64,000 bases of DNA from Saccharopolyspora erythraea NRRL 2338. GTDB lineage: Bacteria > Actinomycetota > Actinomycetes > Mycobacteriales > Pseudonocardiaceae. Of this stretch, positions 26,964 through 35,252 are shown one piece after another. Every line of letters begins with the position of its first letter. Within the stretch, counting starts at the first letter, position 1. A model generated the notes under the pieces. That model made no database searches, was not told the DNA's origin, and saw nothing but the letters and a program-made list of their open reading frames with translations. A program made the position numbers and the translations under genes. The DNA lies in the NCBI RefSeq assembly GCF_000062885.1, contig NC_009142.1, forward strand, positions 3,213,584 to 3,277,583. Direction: 5' to 3'.

Positions 26964-27179
26964 ATGGCGGAGAACATTGCTCAGTGGCCCGCGGACCAGG
27001 CTTCCCGCCGCAGCGGCTTCGGTTTCACCGTGGAGCGCACCGAGCAGGGGTGGCGGTTGACCTACCTCGTCGACGGCCGCCCTTACGCGCGGGTGGGCTA
27101 CGACACCCGCGAGCAGCTCCGCGACGAGCTCAACGCGCTGTTCCTCGGCACCCACGACCACGTGCTCGGTCTGGACTGA
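26964..27179 (+). CDS. Small conserved hypothetical protein
   Basis: A 71-residue protein, MAENIAQWPADQASRRSGFG at the start, then alternating strands (FTVERTEQGWRLTYLVDG and YARVGYDTREQLRDELNALF). Codon composition matches the neighbours and the ATG follows GAAGGGACGGG. It stands alone between cydAB and the toxin gene. No named family recognised; the fold looks like a small alpha/beta domain. Confidence 0.6.
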   Translation: MAENIAQWPADQASRRSGFGFTVERTEQGWRLTYLVDGRPYARVGYDTREQLRDELNALFLGTHDHVLGLD

Positions 27180-27338
27180 ACGCCCCGACCGCACTCCGGC
27201 CACAGTGGACATTCCCGTTGCGCTGAGCGGGCGCACCGGCGCGTCCCTTCCAGGTGGTCTTGATCCGCGCTGCTCAACCCGGCCCTGCGCCGCTGTCGAA
27301 GAAGAGGTCGCAAGCAACCTTCCCGAAGGGAGTTCCCA

Positions 27339-28010
27339 TTGCGACCGGTTCGGTTCTTCGCGGCGTGGCTGCTGGCCGCGCTCGTCCTTTCCGGCAGCGG
27401 TCCAGCGCTCGCGGCCCAGGCCGCGCCGGGCACGTCCGGCCGGCCGCCGGCCGTGGCCGAGCTGCGGGCCCCGCAGCAGCACGTCTGCGGCGACAGCATC
27501 TTCGGCCCGGTGGAGCTGTCGTCGAGGCCGCCGTTCGACCGGCTGTTCACCGGCTACGAACGGCCCACGGACGAGGTCGCCTGCCGGGAGTTCCTCGAGA
27601 CCTGGGGCTACGTCGACGAGCAGGGCCGCAAGCGGTGGACCTACCCGGACAACAACGGTTTCGAAGGTGAGCCGAGGCGGATCGCGATCGAGCCCGGCAT
27701 GCTGCTCGACCGCTTCGGCAACTCCACCGGCGGCTTCCTCGCCCCGGCGGGCGCCCTCTACCGGGAGCGCTCGCTGCCGCCGACCAACCTCAACACCCCG
27801 AGCGGCGGGCCGCAGCACAACTACCACGTGTACGAGGTGCTCCAGCCCTTCGACGTCGACGCCGGGCCCGCGGCGGCCTGGTTCGGCCAGCCCGGCGGCG
27901 GGTTGCAGTACTGGCTGAACCCGGAGTACAAGCCGACCGAGGACCTGGCGCCGTACAACGTCGACTACCTGCTGGCCAACCGGTTCGTGCGGGAGGTACA
28001 ACCGAAGTGA
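27339..28010 (+). CDS. Secreted TNT-domain protein, probable NAD+ glycohydrolase toxin
   Basis: A 223-residue protein with a clear signal peptide (FFAAWLLAALVLSGSGPALA, cleavage after about residue 26) and a C-terminal TNT domain (DUF4237), the fold of tuberculosis necrotizing toxin, which cleaves NAD+. Matching segments: RWTYPDNNGFEGEP, IEPGMLLDRFGNSTGGFLAPAG, YRERSLPP, YHVYEVLQPFDVDAGPAAAWFGQPGGGLQYWL. The Arg in LLDRFG and the Gln in FGQPG are positions known to matter in TNT. There is no large delivery domain: it is a short Sec-exported protein. TTG start at 27339 after GAAGGGAG. The next gene is a likely immunity factor. Confidence 0.85.
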   Translation: MRPVRFFAAWLLAALVLSGSGPALAAQAAPGTSGRPPAVAELRAPQQHVCGDSIFGPVELSSRPPFDRLFTGYERPTDEVACREFLETWGYVDEQGRKRWTYPDNNGFEGEPRRIAIEPGMLLDRFGNSTGGFLAPAGALYRERSLPPTNLNTPSGGPQHNYHVYEVLQPFDVDAGPAAAWFGQPGGGLQYWLNPEYKPTEDLAPYNVDYLLANRFVREVQPK

Positions 28011-28038
28011 CCGGAGCGGAGCCCGGGAGGTGCTGGCG

Positions 28039-28374
28039 GTGAACCGCAGTGAGCTCGTGGCGCGGCTGCGCCGGCTCGGCCTGGACGGCGCCGAGTACGT
28101 GGTCCCCGGTTACCACGACCTTCCGGGCTCCCCCGAGGAGTACTACTACCTGCGTCCCGGAGGCGGAGGGTGGGAGGTCGGGGTCCACGAGCGCGGCCGG
28201 GACCGCCCGAGCGCCACGTTCGCCACCGAGGACGAGGCGTGCGGGTACCTCCACGGCCTGCTCGCGGACCGGGCCGGCAGGGCGGAGCAGACGCACCCGA
28301 TGTCGGCCGACGAACTCCGGGTCAGGTCGGAAGAAGCACAGCGCACCGCGTGGCGGCAGTACCGCCAGTCCTGA
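28039..28374 (+). CDS. Probable immunity protein for the TNT toxin
   Basis: A 111-residue protein, 28 bases after the toxin stop. The sequence VNRSELVARLRRLGLDGAEY, then YLRPGGGGWEVGVHERGRDRPSATFATEDEACGYLHGLL, looks like the small strand-helix immunity factors that follow TNT-domain genes in actinomycetes. No signal peptide, so it would act in the cytosol. The GTG at 28039 is eight bases after GGGAGG; the GTG at 28030 overlaps that site and is less likely. The assignment rests mainly on position and size. Confidence 0.6.
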   Translation: MNRSELVARLRRLGLDGAEYVVPGYHDLPGSPEEYYYLRPGGGGWEVGVHERGRDRPSATFATEDEACGYLHGLLADRAGRAEQTHPMSADELRVRSEEAQRTAWRQYRQS

Positions 28375-28512
28375 GCGCATGTGCCGGCCACCCTGATACG
28401 CGCCCTCGCGGTCGTGTGCCGGAATCCCGCCGCACCCACGATTTCCACGCGCCGTGTCGGTGATCTAGGACACTTCGGCGTAACACGGCGCTCGGCCGGT
28501 CATCCCACTCCC

Positions 28513-28550
28513 GCGAGCTGCCGGCGTCGGCGCGAGCACCGGCAGCTCGC
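28513..28550. terminator. Hairpin, possible terminator or leader structure
   Basis: GCGAGCTGCCGG (28513-28524) and its exact complement (28539-28550) form a 12-base stem with a 14-base loop. It lies 139 bases after the immunity gene and 84 bases before the YihY gene. A terminator for the toxin operon is the simplest reading. The AT-richer run at 28466-28492 just before it may be a promoter. Confidence 0.5.
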
Positions 28551-28633
28551 CCGGCCTCCCTGAGATTCCGGGACGGCGCGGTGGACGTTCGGTTGTGCGC
28601 TCGGCTTTCGGGCGGGCGGGAAGGGAGCGGCGG

Positions 28634-29605
28634 GTGCGGGACGCGCAGTTGCGGAGGGCCGTGATGTGGCGGCTGGAGCGGTGGCGCGCCCGGGTCGAGC
28701 GGACCGGGCCCGCCAGGCTGGCGATCGGCGTCGTGCGCACCAGCGCGCGGCACCGGATCACCGGCCTGGCGGGGGAGGCCGCCTTCTTCGCCGTGCTCTC
28801 CCTTCCGCCGCTGCTGCTCGGCCTCGTCGGCACGATCGGCTACCTCGGCGATGTCATCGGCCGCGACACCGTCGCCCGCGTCCACGGCGCGATCCTGGTG
28901 GCCTCGGCGGCGGTGCTCTCGCCGCAGGGTGTCGCCGAGATCGTCGAACCGACCCTGGACCAGGTGCTCACCACCGGTCAGGCGGGTATCAGCGTGGTCG
29001 GGTTCGCCGTGGCGGTGTGGTCGGGTTCGCGTGCGCTGGACGTCTACATCGACACCATCTCCGTCCTCTACGGACTCTCCGGCTATCGCGGTCTCGTCCG
29101 GCAGCGCCTGATGTCGGTCCTGCTCTACACCGTCGGCCTGCTGGTCGGTATCGCGCTGCTGCCGCTGATGGTCGTGGGACCGAACGTGCTGATGCACCTG
29201 CTGCCCGGGATGGACGCGCTGGTCCACGGCGTGTACTGGCCCACCGTCCTGGTGCTCTCGGCCGCGTTCCTGAGCACGCTGTACTACATGTCGGTCCCGG
29301 TCCACACGCCCTGGCGGGAGAACCTGCCCGGCGCCGCGGCCGCCCTGCTCGTCTGGATCGCTGGAAGCGCCGGGCTGCGCGCGTACCTGGCGGTGACGAT
29401 CCAGAGCAGCCCGTTCCACGGCGCGCTGTCGGCGCCGATCGCGGTGCTGCTGTGGCTGTACGTCACCGCGCTGGCCATCCTCATCGGCGCCGCGCTCAAC
29501 GCCGAGCTCGACCGCCTCAACCCGGACCGCACCACGGCGCGCACCCGCGCCGAAGCCGAAGGGCGCGGCGACGGCGGGCAACCGGCGGCGGCCGGGCCGG
29601 GCTGA
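28634..29605 (+). CDS. YihY/BrkB-family membrane protein
   Basis: A protein of about 323 residues with six membrane helices. It follows the YihY (formerly RNase BN) pattern: AARHRITGLAGEAAFFAVLSLPPLLLGLVG-like opening, FAVAVWSGSRALDVYIDTISVLYG in the middle, and TPWRENLPGAAAALLVWIAG, then SAPIAVLLWLYVTALAILIGAALNAELD at the end. The molecular function of the family is not settled (proposed transporter or virulence factor). AAGGGAG at 28621-28627 supports the GTG at 28634; upstream and downstream in-frame starts exist. Confidence 0.82.
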   Translation: MRDAQLRRAVMWRLERWRARVERTGPARLAIGVVRTSARHRITGLAGEAAFFAVLSLPPLLLGLVGTIGYLGDVIGRDTVARVHGAILVASAAVLSPQGVAEIVEPTLDQVLTTGQAGISVVGFAVAVWSGSRALDVYIDTISVLYGLSGYRGLVRQRLMSVLLYTVGLLVGIALLPLMVVGPNVLMHLLPGMDALVHGVYWPTVLVLSAAFLSTLYYMSVPVHTPWRENLPGAAAALLVWIAGSAGLRAYLAVTIQSSPFHGALSAPIAVLLWLYVTALAILIGAALNAELDRLNPDRTTARTRAEAEGRGDGGQPAAAGPG

Positions 29606-29660
29606 CCGGCTACGGCTCGATCAGCCCGGTGCGGATGGCGTAGCGGTGAGTTCGAGCCGG

Positions 29661-30821
29661 TCACTGCTGGCCCGCGAAGCGGGCGGGCCGCAGGGGCGGG
29701 AGGTCGGTGCGGCCCAGGAGGCGGTCGGGGCGGAAGTCGGCCAGGGCCTCCGCCGGCTGCCCAGTCGTCAGCTCCTGGGCTGCCAGCCTGCCCAGCAGCG
29801 GGCCGAGGGTGATGCCGCTGTGGGTGGCCATGGCGTAGATCCGGTCGCTGCCGCCGAGGAATCCGGCCGCCGTCAGGCCGTCGGCGGGCATCGCCCGCTG
29901 CCCGACGCGCAGGGACTCCAGGCGTGCGCCGGCCGTGCCGTCGAGCAGGCCGGTCAGCCGGGCGCACAGCTCCCGCGCGTGTTCGCCGTCGACCGGTGGC
30001 GGTGCCGCCGGGTCGGCGTCGGCGTCGAGGTCGAGCCCCTGGACGACGAGCCTGCCGCCGCCGTCCGGGCGGACGTTGAGCGCCGGGGTGGTCAGCACCC
30101 GGTGCAACCGCGCCGGCAGCGGGTTGGTGTAGCCGAGGAGACCCACCGTCGCCGAGCCCGCGACGTCGGGTGAGGCCATCGCCACCCGGTGTCCGGCCGC
30201 GGCGGTCACCGCCTCGGTCCAGCGCCCGGTCGCGATCACCACCGCGTCGAACACGGCCGGGTCGTCCCCGGACAGCGAGACGCGAACGCCGCCGTCCACT
30301 TCGGACAGACCTGTCACCTCCGCCGGGCAGCGCAGCCGCGCGCCGCGGTCGCGCGCTTCGCCCCACAGCCTGGCCAGCAGCAGCGCCGGCACGACGTGGC
30401 CCTCGGTCGGGTAGAAGGCGATTTCGGTGCCGGGCACCCGCAGGTCCGGGACGAGATCCCGGGCGCGACGGGAGCCGATCCATTCGACGGGGTAGCCGCG
30501 GTCGGTCAGCTCGGCGACGGAGGCGGCGAGCCGCTCGGCGCCGTCCTCCTCCGCCCACTCGAGGTTGCCGGTGCGTGCCAGCCACGGCCTGCACGGTCCG
30601 GGGGCCGCGGCCAGCGCGTCGTGCTCGGCCATCCCAGCCACGTTGAGGTCGTGGTAGGAGCGGGGGTTCTTGTTGTGCGAGTTGGTCCACGCGAACGAGG
30701 TGCCGGAGGTCCCGGCGAGCGGGGCGCTGCGTTCGAGGACGGTCACCTCCGCACCCGCGAGGGCCAGCGAGCGCGCGGCGCTCGCACCGAGCACGCCCAG
30801 TCCGATCACGGCGGTCTTCAT
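29661..30821 (-). CDS. FAD-dependent amino-acid/amine oxidoreductase (DAO family)
   Basis: A 386-residue flavoprotein of the D-amino-acid oxidase/glycine oxidase superfamily. The FAD-binding Rossmann motif is VIGLGVLGASAARSLALAGAEVTVLERS, followed by GTSGTSFAWTNSHNKNPRSYHDLN, a His-rich segment typical of this subgroup, and MATHSGITLGPLLGRLAAQEL at the C-terminus. It probably oxidises an imported amino acid or N-methyl amine to the imine. Its ATG overlaps the symporter stop by four bases. Operon: oxidase (33419), symporter, this oxidase. Confidence 0.83.
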   Translation of the reverse strand: MKTAVIGLGVLGASAARSLALAGAEVTVLERSAPLAGTSGTSFAWTNSHNKNPRSYHDLNVAGMAEHDALAAAPGPCRPWLARTGNLEWAEEDGAERLAASVAELTDRGYPVEWIGSRRARDLVPDLRVPGTEIAFYPTEGHVVPALLLARLWGEARDRGARLRCPAEVTGLSEVDGGVRVSLSGDDPAVFDAVVIATGRWTEAVTAAAGHRVAMASPDVAGSATVGLLGYTNPLPARLHRVLTTPALNVRPDGGGRLVVQGLDLDADADPAAPPPVDGEHARELCARLTGLLDGTAGARLESLRVGQRAMPADGLTAAGFLGGSDRIYAMATHSGITLGPLLGRLAAQELTTGQPAEALADFRPDRLLGRTDLPPLRPARFAGQQ

Positions 30822-32257
30822 GCTTTCCTCACCATTTCACCGTAGACGTTCTCGGTGCGTCCGCCCGGCGTGGCGAACGCGACCGCCAGCAGGACCACGG
30901 CCGAGGCCGCGATCCCGTACACCGCGTAGGGAACCGTCGTGTCCAGCACCTGCGCGACCGCGCAGCCCGTGAGGCCGGCGAGCATGCCCGTGATCGCCGC
31001 CGCCGGGGTGAGCCTGCGGCGCCGGTGCAGCAGGTAGCCGAGGAAGATCGGCGCGGCCAGCGCGGCGGCGGAGTAGGCGTAGGTGGCCACCAGCCAGGTC
31101 AGCGCCTTCGGGAACAGGATCGCCAGCACGGCCGCCAGCATCGACACGGCCACCGTGATCGCCCGCGACAGCCGCACCGCCTGGCGCTCGTCCTGCGCCC
31201 TGCCCGCGATGTTCTGGTAGACGTCGCGGGTCAGGTTGGCGACCACGGATTGCAGCGCGGCGCCGGTGGTGGAGACGATCGTGGAGACCAGGAAGGCGCC
31301 GAAGACCACCAGCAGCCAGCTCGGAAGCCGCGTGAGCAGCCAGCCCGCGGCGTCCTCCTCGTTGGCCAGGCCCGGGTTCATCGAGTGCACCGCGAGGCCG
31401 ATGCACCCGGCGTAGACGCCGCCGATCAGCATGGTCAGCCCGGACAGGCCGAGCCCGCGCCGGGCGTCGGAGACCTTCTTGGTGGCGAAGACGCGCTGGT
31501 AGTAGAGCTGGTTGGTCAGCGTGCCCGGCAGGATCGCGGCGACCCACAGCCAGATCTGGTCCCAGCCCACCGCGGTCAGCCCCTCCCAGCCCCACAGGCG
31601 CTGCGGCACCGTCGCGGTGATGTGGCCCCAGCCTCCCGCCAGGCTGACCGCGTAGGTCGCCACGCCCAGCGACATGGCGATCATGAAGACCCCGAACACG
31701 AAGTCGGTCCAGGCCACAGAGGTCAGACCGCCCGGCAGCACGAACAGCAGCGAGGCGACCATGATCACGGCGATGAGCACAGTCGCCGGCAGTCCGGTCA
31801 GCTGGCCGAAGAGCTGCGCGAACGCCACGAACTGCGTCGCCAGCCAGCCGAAGGGCACCACCAGCGCGGCCAGCGCGGCGATCGCGGTGACGAGCTTGTG
31901 CTCGCCGAACAGCCGGGTGACGATGTCGGGAACGGTGGTGAACCGCTGCTCGCGCAGCCACTTCGCGATCAGCATCAGCACCAGGAAGCCGACCAGCACG
32001 CAGCCCTCGTAGATGAACACCGACCAGCCCGACCGGTATCCGATGCCGACGTGGGCGATGAGCACGCCGCCGCCGGTGGCGGTGGCGAACTGCGTGATGA
32101 CCACGACGACCAGCGGCAGCGACTCGCCTGCCGACAGCCAGTCCTCGGAGCTCTTCGCCCGTCGTCCGAAGTAGACCGACATCGCCACGCCGAAGCCGAT
32201 CACCAGCAGGCTGGCGATGATGATTCCGGCTATCTGACCGGTGGAACCAGTGGGCAT
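30818..32257 (-). CDS. Sodium:solute symporter (SSS family)
   Basis: A 479-residue, roughly 13-helix protein of the SSS family. Family landmarks: YFGRRAKSSEDWLSAGESLPLVVVVITQFATATGGG in helices 1-2, the central GGLTSVAWTDFVFGVFMIAMS, PGTLTNQLYYQRVFATKKVSDAR, and SAAALAAPIFLGYLLHRRR. These proteins import substrates such as amino acids, betaine or carboxylates with Na+. GGAGG precedes the ATG at 32257. Placement between two flavin oxidases suggests it brings in their substrate. Confidence 0.87.
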   Translation of the reverse strand: MPTGSTGQIAGIIIASLLVIGFGVAMSVYFGRRAKSSEDWLSAGESLPLVVVVITQFATATGGGVLIAHVGIGYRSGWSVFIYEGCVLVGFLVLMLIAKWLREQRFTTVPDIVTRLFGEHKLVTAIAALAALVVPFGWLATQFVAFAQLFGQLTGLPATVLIAVIMVASLLFVLPGGLTSVAWTDFVFGVFMIAMSLGVATYAVSLAGGWGHITATVPQRLWGWEGLTAVGWDQIWLWVAAILPGTLTNQLYYQRVFATKKVSDARRGLGLSGLTMLIGGVYAGCIGLAVHSMNPGLANEEDAAGWLLTRLPSWLLVVFGAFLVSTIVSTTGAALQSVVANLTRDVYQNIAGRAQDERQAVRLSRAITVAVSMLAAVLAILFPKALTWLVATYAYSAAALAAPIFLGYLLHRRRRLTPAAAITGMLAGLTGCAVAQVLDTTVPYAVYGIAASAVVLLAVAFATPGGRTENVYGEMVRKA

Positions 32258-32285
32258 GGTTGCCTCCAGGGGTGTGCGGGCGGGA

Positions 32286-33419
32286 TCACGGCAGCCGTCT
32301 GCCGGGGGCGAGGCGGGTGATGTCGTGGCCGGTCGAGCCACGCAGGGCGAGGTCGGCGCCGATCTCGCCGAAGACCGGGGCGAGCTTGAACCCGTGGCCG
32401 GAGAAACCGGTCATGACCGTGGCGTTGCGGTGACCTGGCAGCGGGCCGAGCAGCGCGTGCTCGTCCGGGGTGAAACCCTCGGCGAACGTGGCGATGCGGA
32501 CCGGGTGCGGAGTGGTGCCGGGCAGCAGGCGTGCCGCGGCGGCCGAGGCCGCCCGGGCGAACTCCGGGTCCGCGCTGCGCGGCAGCCCGTCGGGGTCGTC
32601 GAGCACCGGCCAGCCCAGGTGGTGCGGGACGATCTTGATCGCGACGCCGTCCAGCACCGGGAAGCAGGAGAAGCCCGCCTCGCGGTGGCGGCGCACGGCG
32701 ATCGGCAGCCGGTCAGGCCGGTGCGCGGCGGGGTCGTGCACGGCGAACCAGCACGCGGTGATCAACCGGATCTCGACCGGCAGCGTCCGCAACGGCTCCA
32801 GCCGCAGGGCCCACGGGCCGGGCGCGAACACGACGTGGTCGACGTCGAAATGCTTGCCGCCGCTGGTGATCCGCCAGCCGCTGCTGGTTTCGGCGACGCC
32901 GTCCACTGGGTGGTAGGGAAGAACCGATGCGCCGGCTTCCTCCGCGGCTCGCAGGGCCGCCTGCACCGCCGGTTCGGGGCGCAGCACTCCCGCCGCCGGA
33001 TCCAGCACGATGACCTCGTCGTCGTCGACCCGGTGCTGCGGGAAGCGGCTGCGCGCCTCTGCGGTGTCGAGGACCTCGTGGTCGAGGCCGTGTTCCTCTG
33101 CGCACGCCCGGACGGCGCGGACGTCGGGATGGTCCGGCGAACCGATGGTGAGACCACCGCACATGGTGAGCAGGCTGGTCGCCGTCGTGCTTTCCAGTTC
33201 CCGCCACAGCTCACCGGACCGGCGCAGCAGCGGGACGTAGTCGGGGCCTTCCTTGTAGATGGTGCGGAAGATGCGGGACTCACCCGCGGAGGCACCGCGG
33301 TCATGCCCGGGTGAGTAGGTGTCCAGGGCGACCACCTCGGCTCCGCGCCGAGCCAGCCGCCAGGCGGTCATGGCGCCGACGACGCCGGTGCCGACCACCG
33401 CGACGCGCGGATGGGTCAT
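32286..33419 (-). CDS. FAD-dependent oxidase, monomeric sarcosine oxidase-like
   Basis: A 377-residue flavoprotein resembling monomeric sarcosine/N-methyltryptophan oxidase. FAD motif VVGTGVVGAMTAWRLARRGAEVVALDT; substrate-side segment GASAGESRIFRTIYKEG; C-terminal FTPDEHALLGPLPGHRNATVMTG and GFSGHGFKLAPVFGEI. In covalent-FAD members a Cys lies five residues before TPDEH (CMYTMTPDEH); here that position is Phe (FAEGFTPDEH), so the flavin may be non-covalent or attached elsewhere. AGGAGT before the ATG at 33419. First gene of the operon controlled by the GntR regulator upstream (inference). Confidence 0.83.
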   Translation of the reverse strand: MTHPRVAVVGTGVVGAMTAWRLARRGAEVVALDTYSPGHDRGASAGESRIFRTIYKEGPDYVPLLRRSGELWRELESTTATSLLTMCGGLTIGSPDHPDVRAVRACAEEHGLDHEVLDTAEARSRFPQHRVDDDEVIVLDPAAGVLRPEPAVQAALRAAEEAGASVLPYHPVDGVAETSSGWRITSGGKHFDVDHVVFAPGPWALRLEPLRTLPVEIRLITACWFAVHDPAAHRPDRLPIAVRRHREAGFSCFPVLDGVAIKIVPHHLGWPVLDDPDGLPRSADPEFARAASAAAARLLPGTTPHPVRIATFAEGFTPDEHALLGPLPGHRNATVMTGFSGHGFKLAPVFGEIGADLALRGSTGHDITRLAPGRRLP

Positions 33420-33595
33420 GCTCACTCCTGTTCTGCCGAAGGGAGACGTCGGGAATCACGCCCGATGCGGGAATGCGGAAAAGGAATTGCTGCGTCGTCG
33501 GCACGGCCCGGTAGCGCGGTCGCGAGAGATTCGCCGACGTGGTGGGACAATTGTGAACCGTCAGCGGAAAAGCGGATGCGGGTGGTGCTTCTCGG

Positions 33596-34330
33596 TCAGG
33601 TGTGCGGTTTGGACAGCACGGACTGCTCGATGAAGAACTCGACGAGGTCGGGCCGGATGACGTGCCACATCGCCTCGGCCAGCTCGCCGCCGGTCAGCCA
33701 GGTCAGCCTGCGCAACCGGATCACAGCCTGCCCCGGCTCGGTGCGCAACCGGGCGGCGGTGGCGTCGTCGAGCAGGACGGGGTCGACGTACACGCGCGAC
33801 TTCGCCGCCGGAATCCCTTCGCGGGCGAAGTAGTCGTGCACCGTCAGGTGCGCCAGGTCCTCATCGGACAGCCGTGGTGCCAACGAGAACGGGATCGCGG
33901 CGAGCTCGACGGCGATCGGGTTGTCGTCGCTGTCGAACTTGAGACGCCGCAGCTGGTGCACCGGTGTGTCGTCGGGGACGCCGGGCAGGTCGACGCCGGC
34001 GTCCTGGGCGGGTACCACGGTCGCGGACTCCACGGCGTGCCTGCCCGGGATCTCCGGGCCCCGCAACGTCGGGTTGACCAGGCGCAGCAGGTTCTCCTGC
34101 CGGGCGCCCTCGGCGACGAACGTGCCGCGGCGGCGGTGGCGCTCGACCAGCCCGGCCTGGGCCAGTTCCGTCAGGACCCGCTGCGCGGTGGCCCGGCCGA
34201 CGGAGTAGCGCCGCTGCAACTCGGCCTCGGTCGGCAGCCGCGCACCCGGCGGAAGCGCACCGGACTGGATCTGCTGTTCCAGTTCGGTGCGGATTCGCAG
34301 GTAAGCGGGAACTGCCACGAGCAGGAACAT
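33596..34330 (-). CDS. GntR/HutC-family regulator with UTRA domain
   Basis: A protein of about 244 residues: an N-terminal GntR winged helix (YLRIRTELEQQIQSGALPPGARLPTEAELQRRYSVGRATAQRVLTELAQAGL) and a C-terminal UTRA ligand domain (VHQLRRLKFDSDDNPIAVELAAIP, then LRTEPGQAVIRLRRLTW). HutC-type regulators usually repress catabolic operons and bind a substrate or product. It lies 176 bases upstream of the oxidase/symporter operon on the same strand. A perfect 16-base palindrome lies 31 bases before its start. ATG at 34330 chosen because it opens the conserved domain; an ATG at 34354 is possible. Confidence 0.86.
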   Translation of the reverse strand: MFLLVAVPAYLRIRTELEQQIQSGALPPGARLPTEAELQRRYSVGRATAQRVLTELAQAGLVERHRRRGTFVAEGARQENLLRLVNPTLRGPEIPGRHAVESATVVPAQDAGVDLPGVPDDTPVHQLRRLKFDSDDNPIAVELAAIPFSLAPRLSDEDLAHLTVHDYFAREGIPAAKSRVYVDPVLLDDATAARLRTEPGQAVIRLRRLTWLTGGELAEAMWHVIRPDLVEFFIEQSVLSKPHT

Positions 34331-34360
34331 AGCTTCGCCGCAATTGCCGGTCAATACTCA

Positions 34361-34376
34361 ATTTGACCGGTCAAAT
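34361..34376. promoter_or_regulatory. Palindromic operator upstream of the GntR gene
   Basis: ATTTGACCGGTCAAAT is a perfect 16-base palindrome. A second, imperfect copy (ATTGCCGGTCAAT, 34343-34355) lies one helical turn and a half closer to the gene. The pair sits where an autoregulating GntR repressor would bind. Similar sequence was not seen in the 33420-33595 gap before the oxidase gene. Confidence 0.65.
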
Positions 34377-34580
34377 CGGGGTGAATTGAATGGTCGACTC
34401 GAATGGACTGCGCGGAATCGCCTGCTGTGCGCCAGTGCTCGGAATGCGCTCGTTCTCACGGTCGTGAGCGGGTCGAAGACCCTAACCGTCCACTGAGTAC
34501 AGTCGCGTCGCCGAGCAAGCGCCGGCGGGGCCCATGGGGGTAGCCTGCGGGGGCCGGTGATTGCCTGCTCGGAGGGGAAC

Positions 34581-35252
34581 ATGCCCACTCGTCCCCGTGT
34601 GGTCGCGTTCGACGTGGTCGAGACGCTCATGTCGCTGGAGCCGCTGCGCGGCCGGTTCGCCGAGGTGGGGCTCGCGCCGGAGCTGGTGCCGCGCTGGTTC
34701 GACCGGACGCTGCGCGACGGCATGGCGCTGACGCTGGCAGGCGACTACGCGGCGTTCCCGGAGGTGGGTGCGTCGGCGTTGCGGACGCTGGCCGGCGGCT
34801 CGCTCGACGAGGACGCCGTCGCGCACGTCATGCGGGGCTTCGCCGCGCTGCCGGCCCAGCCTGACGCCGAGCCCGCCATGCGGGTGCTCTCCGAAGCCGG
34901 GATCGCCGTGGTGTGCCTGAGCAACGGCACCGCCGAGACGACGACCGGGTTCCTCGATCGCACCGGTCTTTCCCGCCACGTCGAGCAGGTCATCAGCGTC
35001 GCCGACGTCCGGAGCTGGAAACCGCCGCGCCGCGTGTACGAGTACGCACTGGAGCTGACCGGGTGCTCCGCCGGCGAGGTCTTCCTGGTCGCCGTGCACG
35101 CCTTCGACTGCCACGGTGCCAAGCGCGCCGGACTCGGCGCGGGGTGGGCCGGCCGGCTGGAAGGGCACTACGCCGAGGTGTTCACCCCGGCCGACGTCGT
35201 CGGCCGCGACCTCGTCGAGGTCGCGAGCCGGATCGCAGCGTTGCCCCGGTAG
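34581..35252 (+). CDS. HAD-superfamily hydrolase, haloacid dehalogenase type II-like
   Basis: A 223-residue HAD protein. The nucleophile Asp is in VVAFDVVETLMSLEPL, the Ser/Asn motif in VVCLSNGTAETT, the Lys in SWKPPRRVYEYAL and the acidic motif in VAVHAFDCHGAKRAGL. True L-2-haloacid dehalogenases have a SSNAWD sequence at that last site (Asn and Trp hold the halide); here it is VHAFD, so dehalogenase activity is uncertain. GGAGGGG before the ATG. The next gene on the same strand is an MHS transporter, the family that includes the haloacetate permease Deh4p. Confidence 0.8.
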   Translation: MPTRPRVVAFDVVETLMSLEPLRGRFAEVGLAPELVPRWFDRTLRDGMALTLAGDYAAFPEVGASALRTLAGGSLDEDAVAHVMRGFAALPAQPDAEPAMRVLSEAGIAVVCLSNGTAETTTGFLDRTGLSRHVEQVISVADVRSWKPPRRVYEYALELTGCSAGEVFLVAVHAFDCHGAKRAGLGAGWAGRLEGHYAEVFTPADVVGRDLVEVASRIAALPR

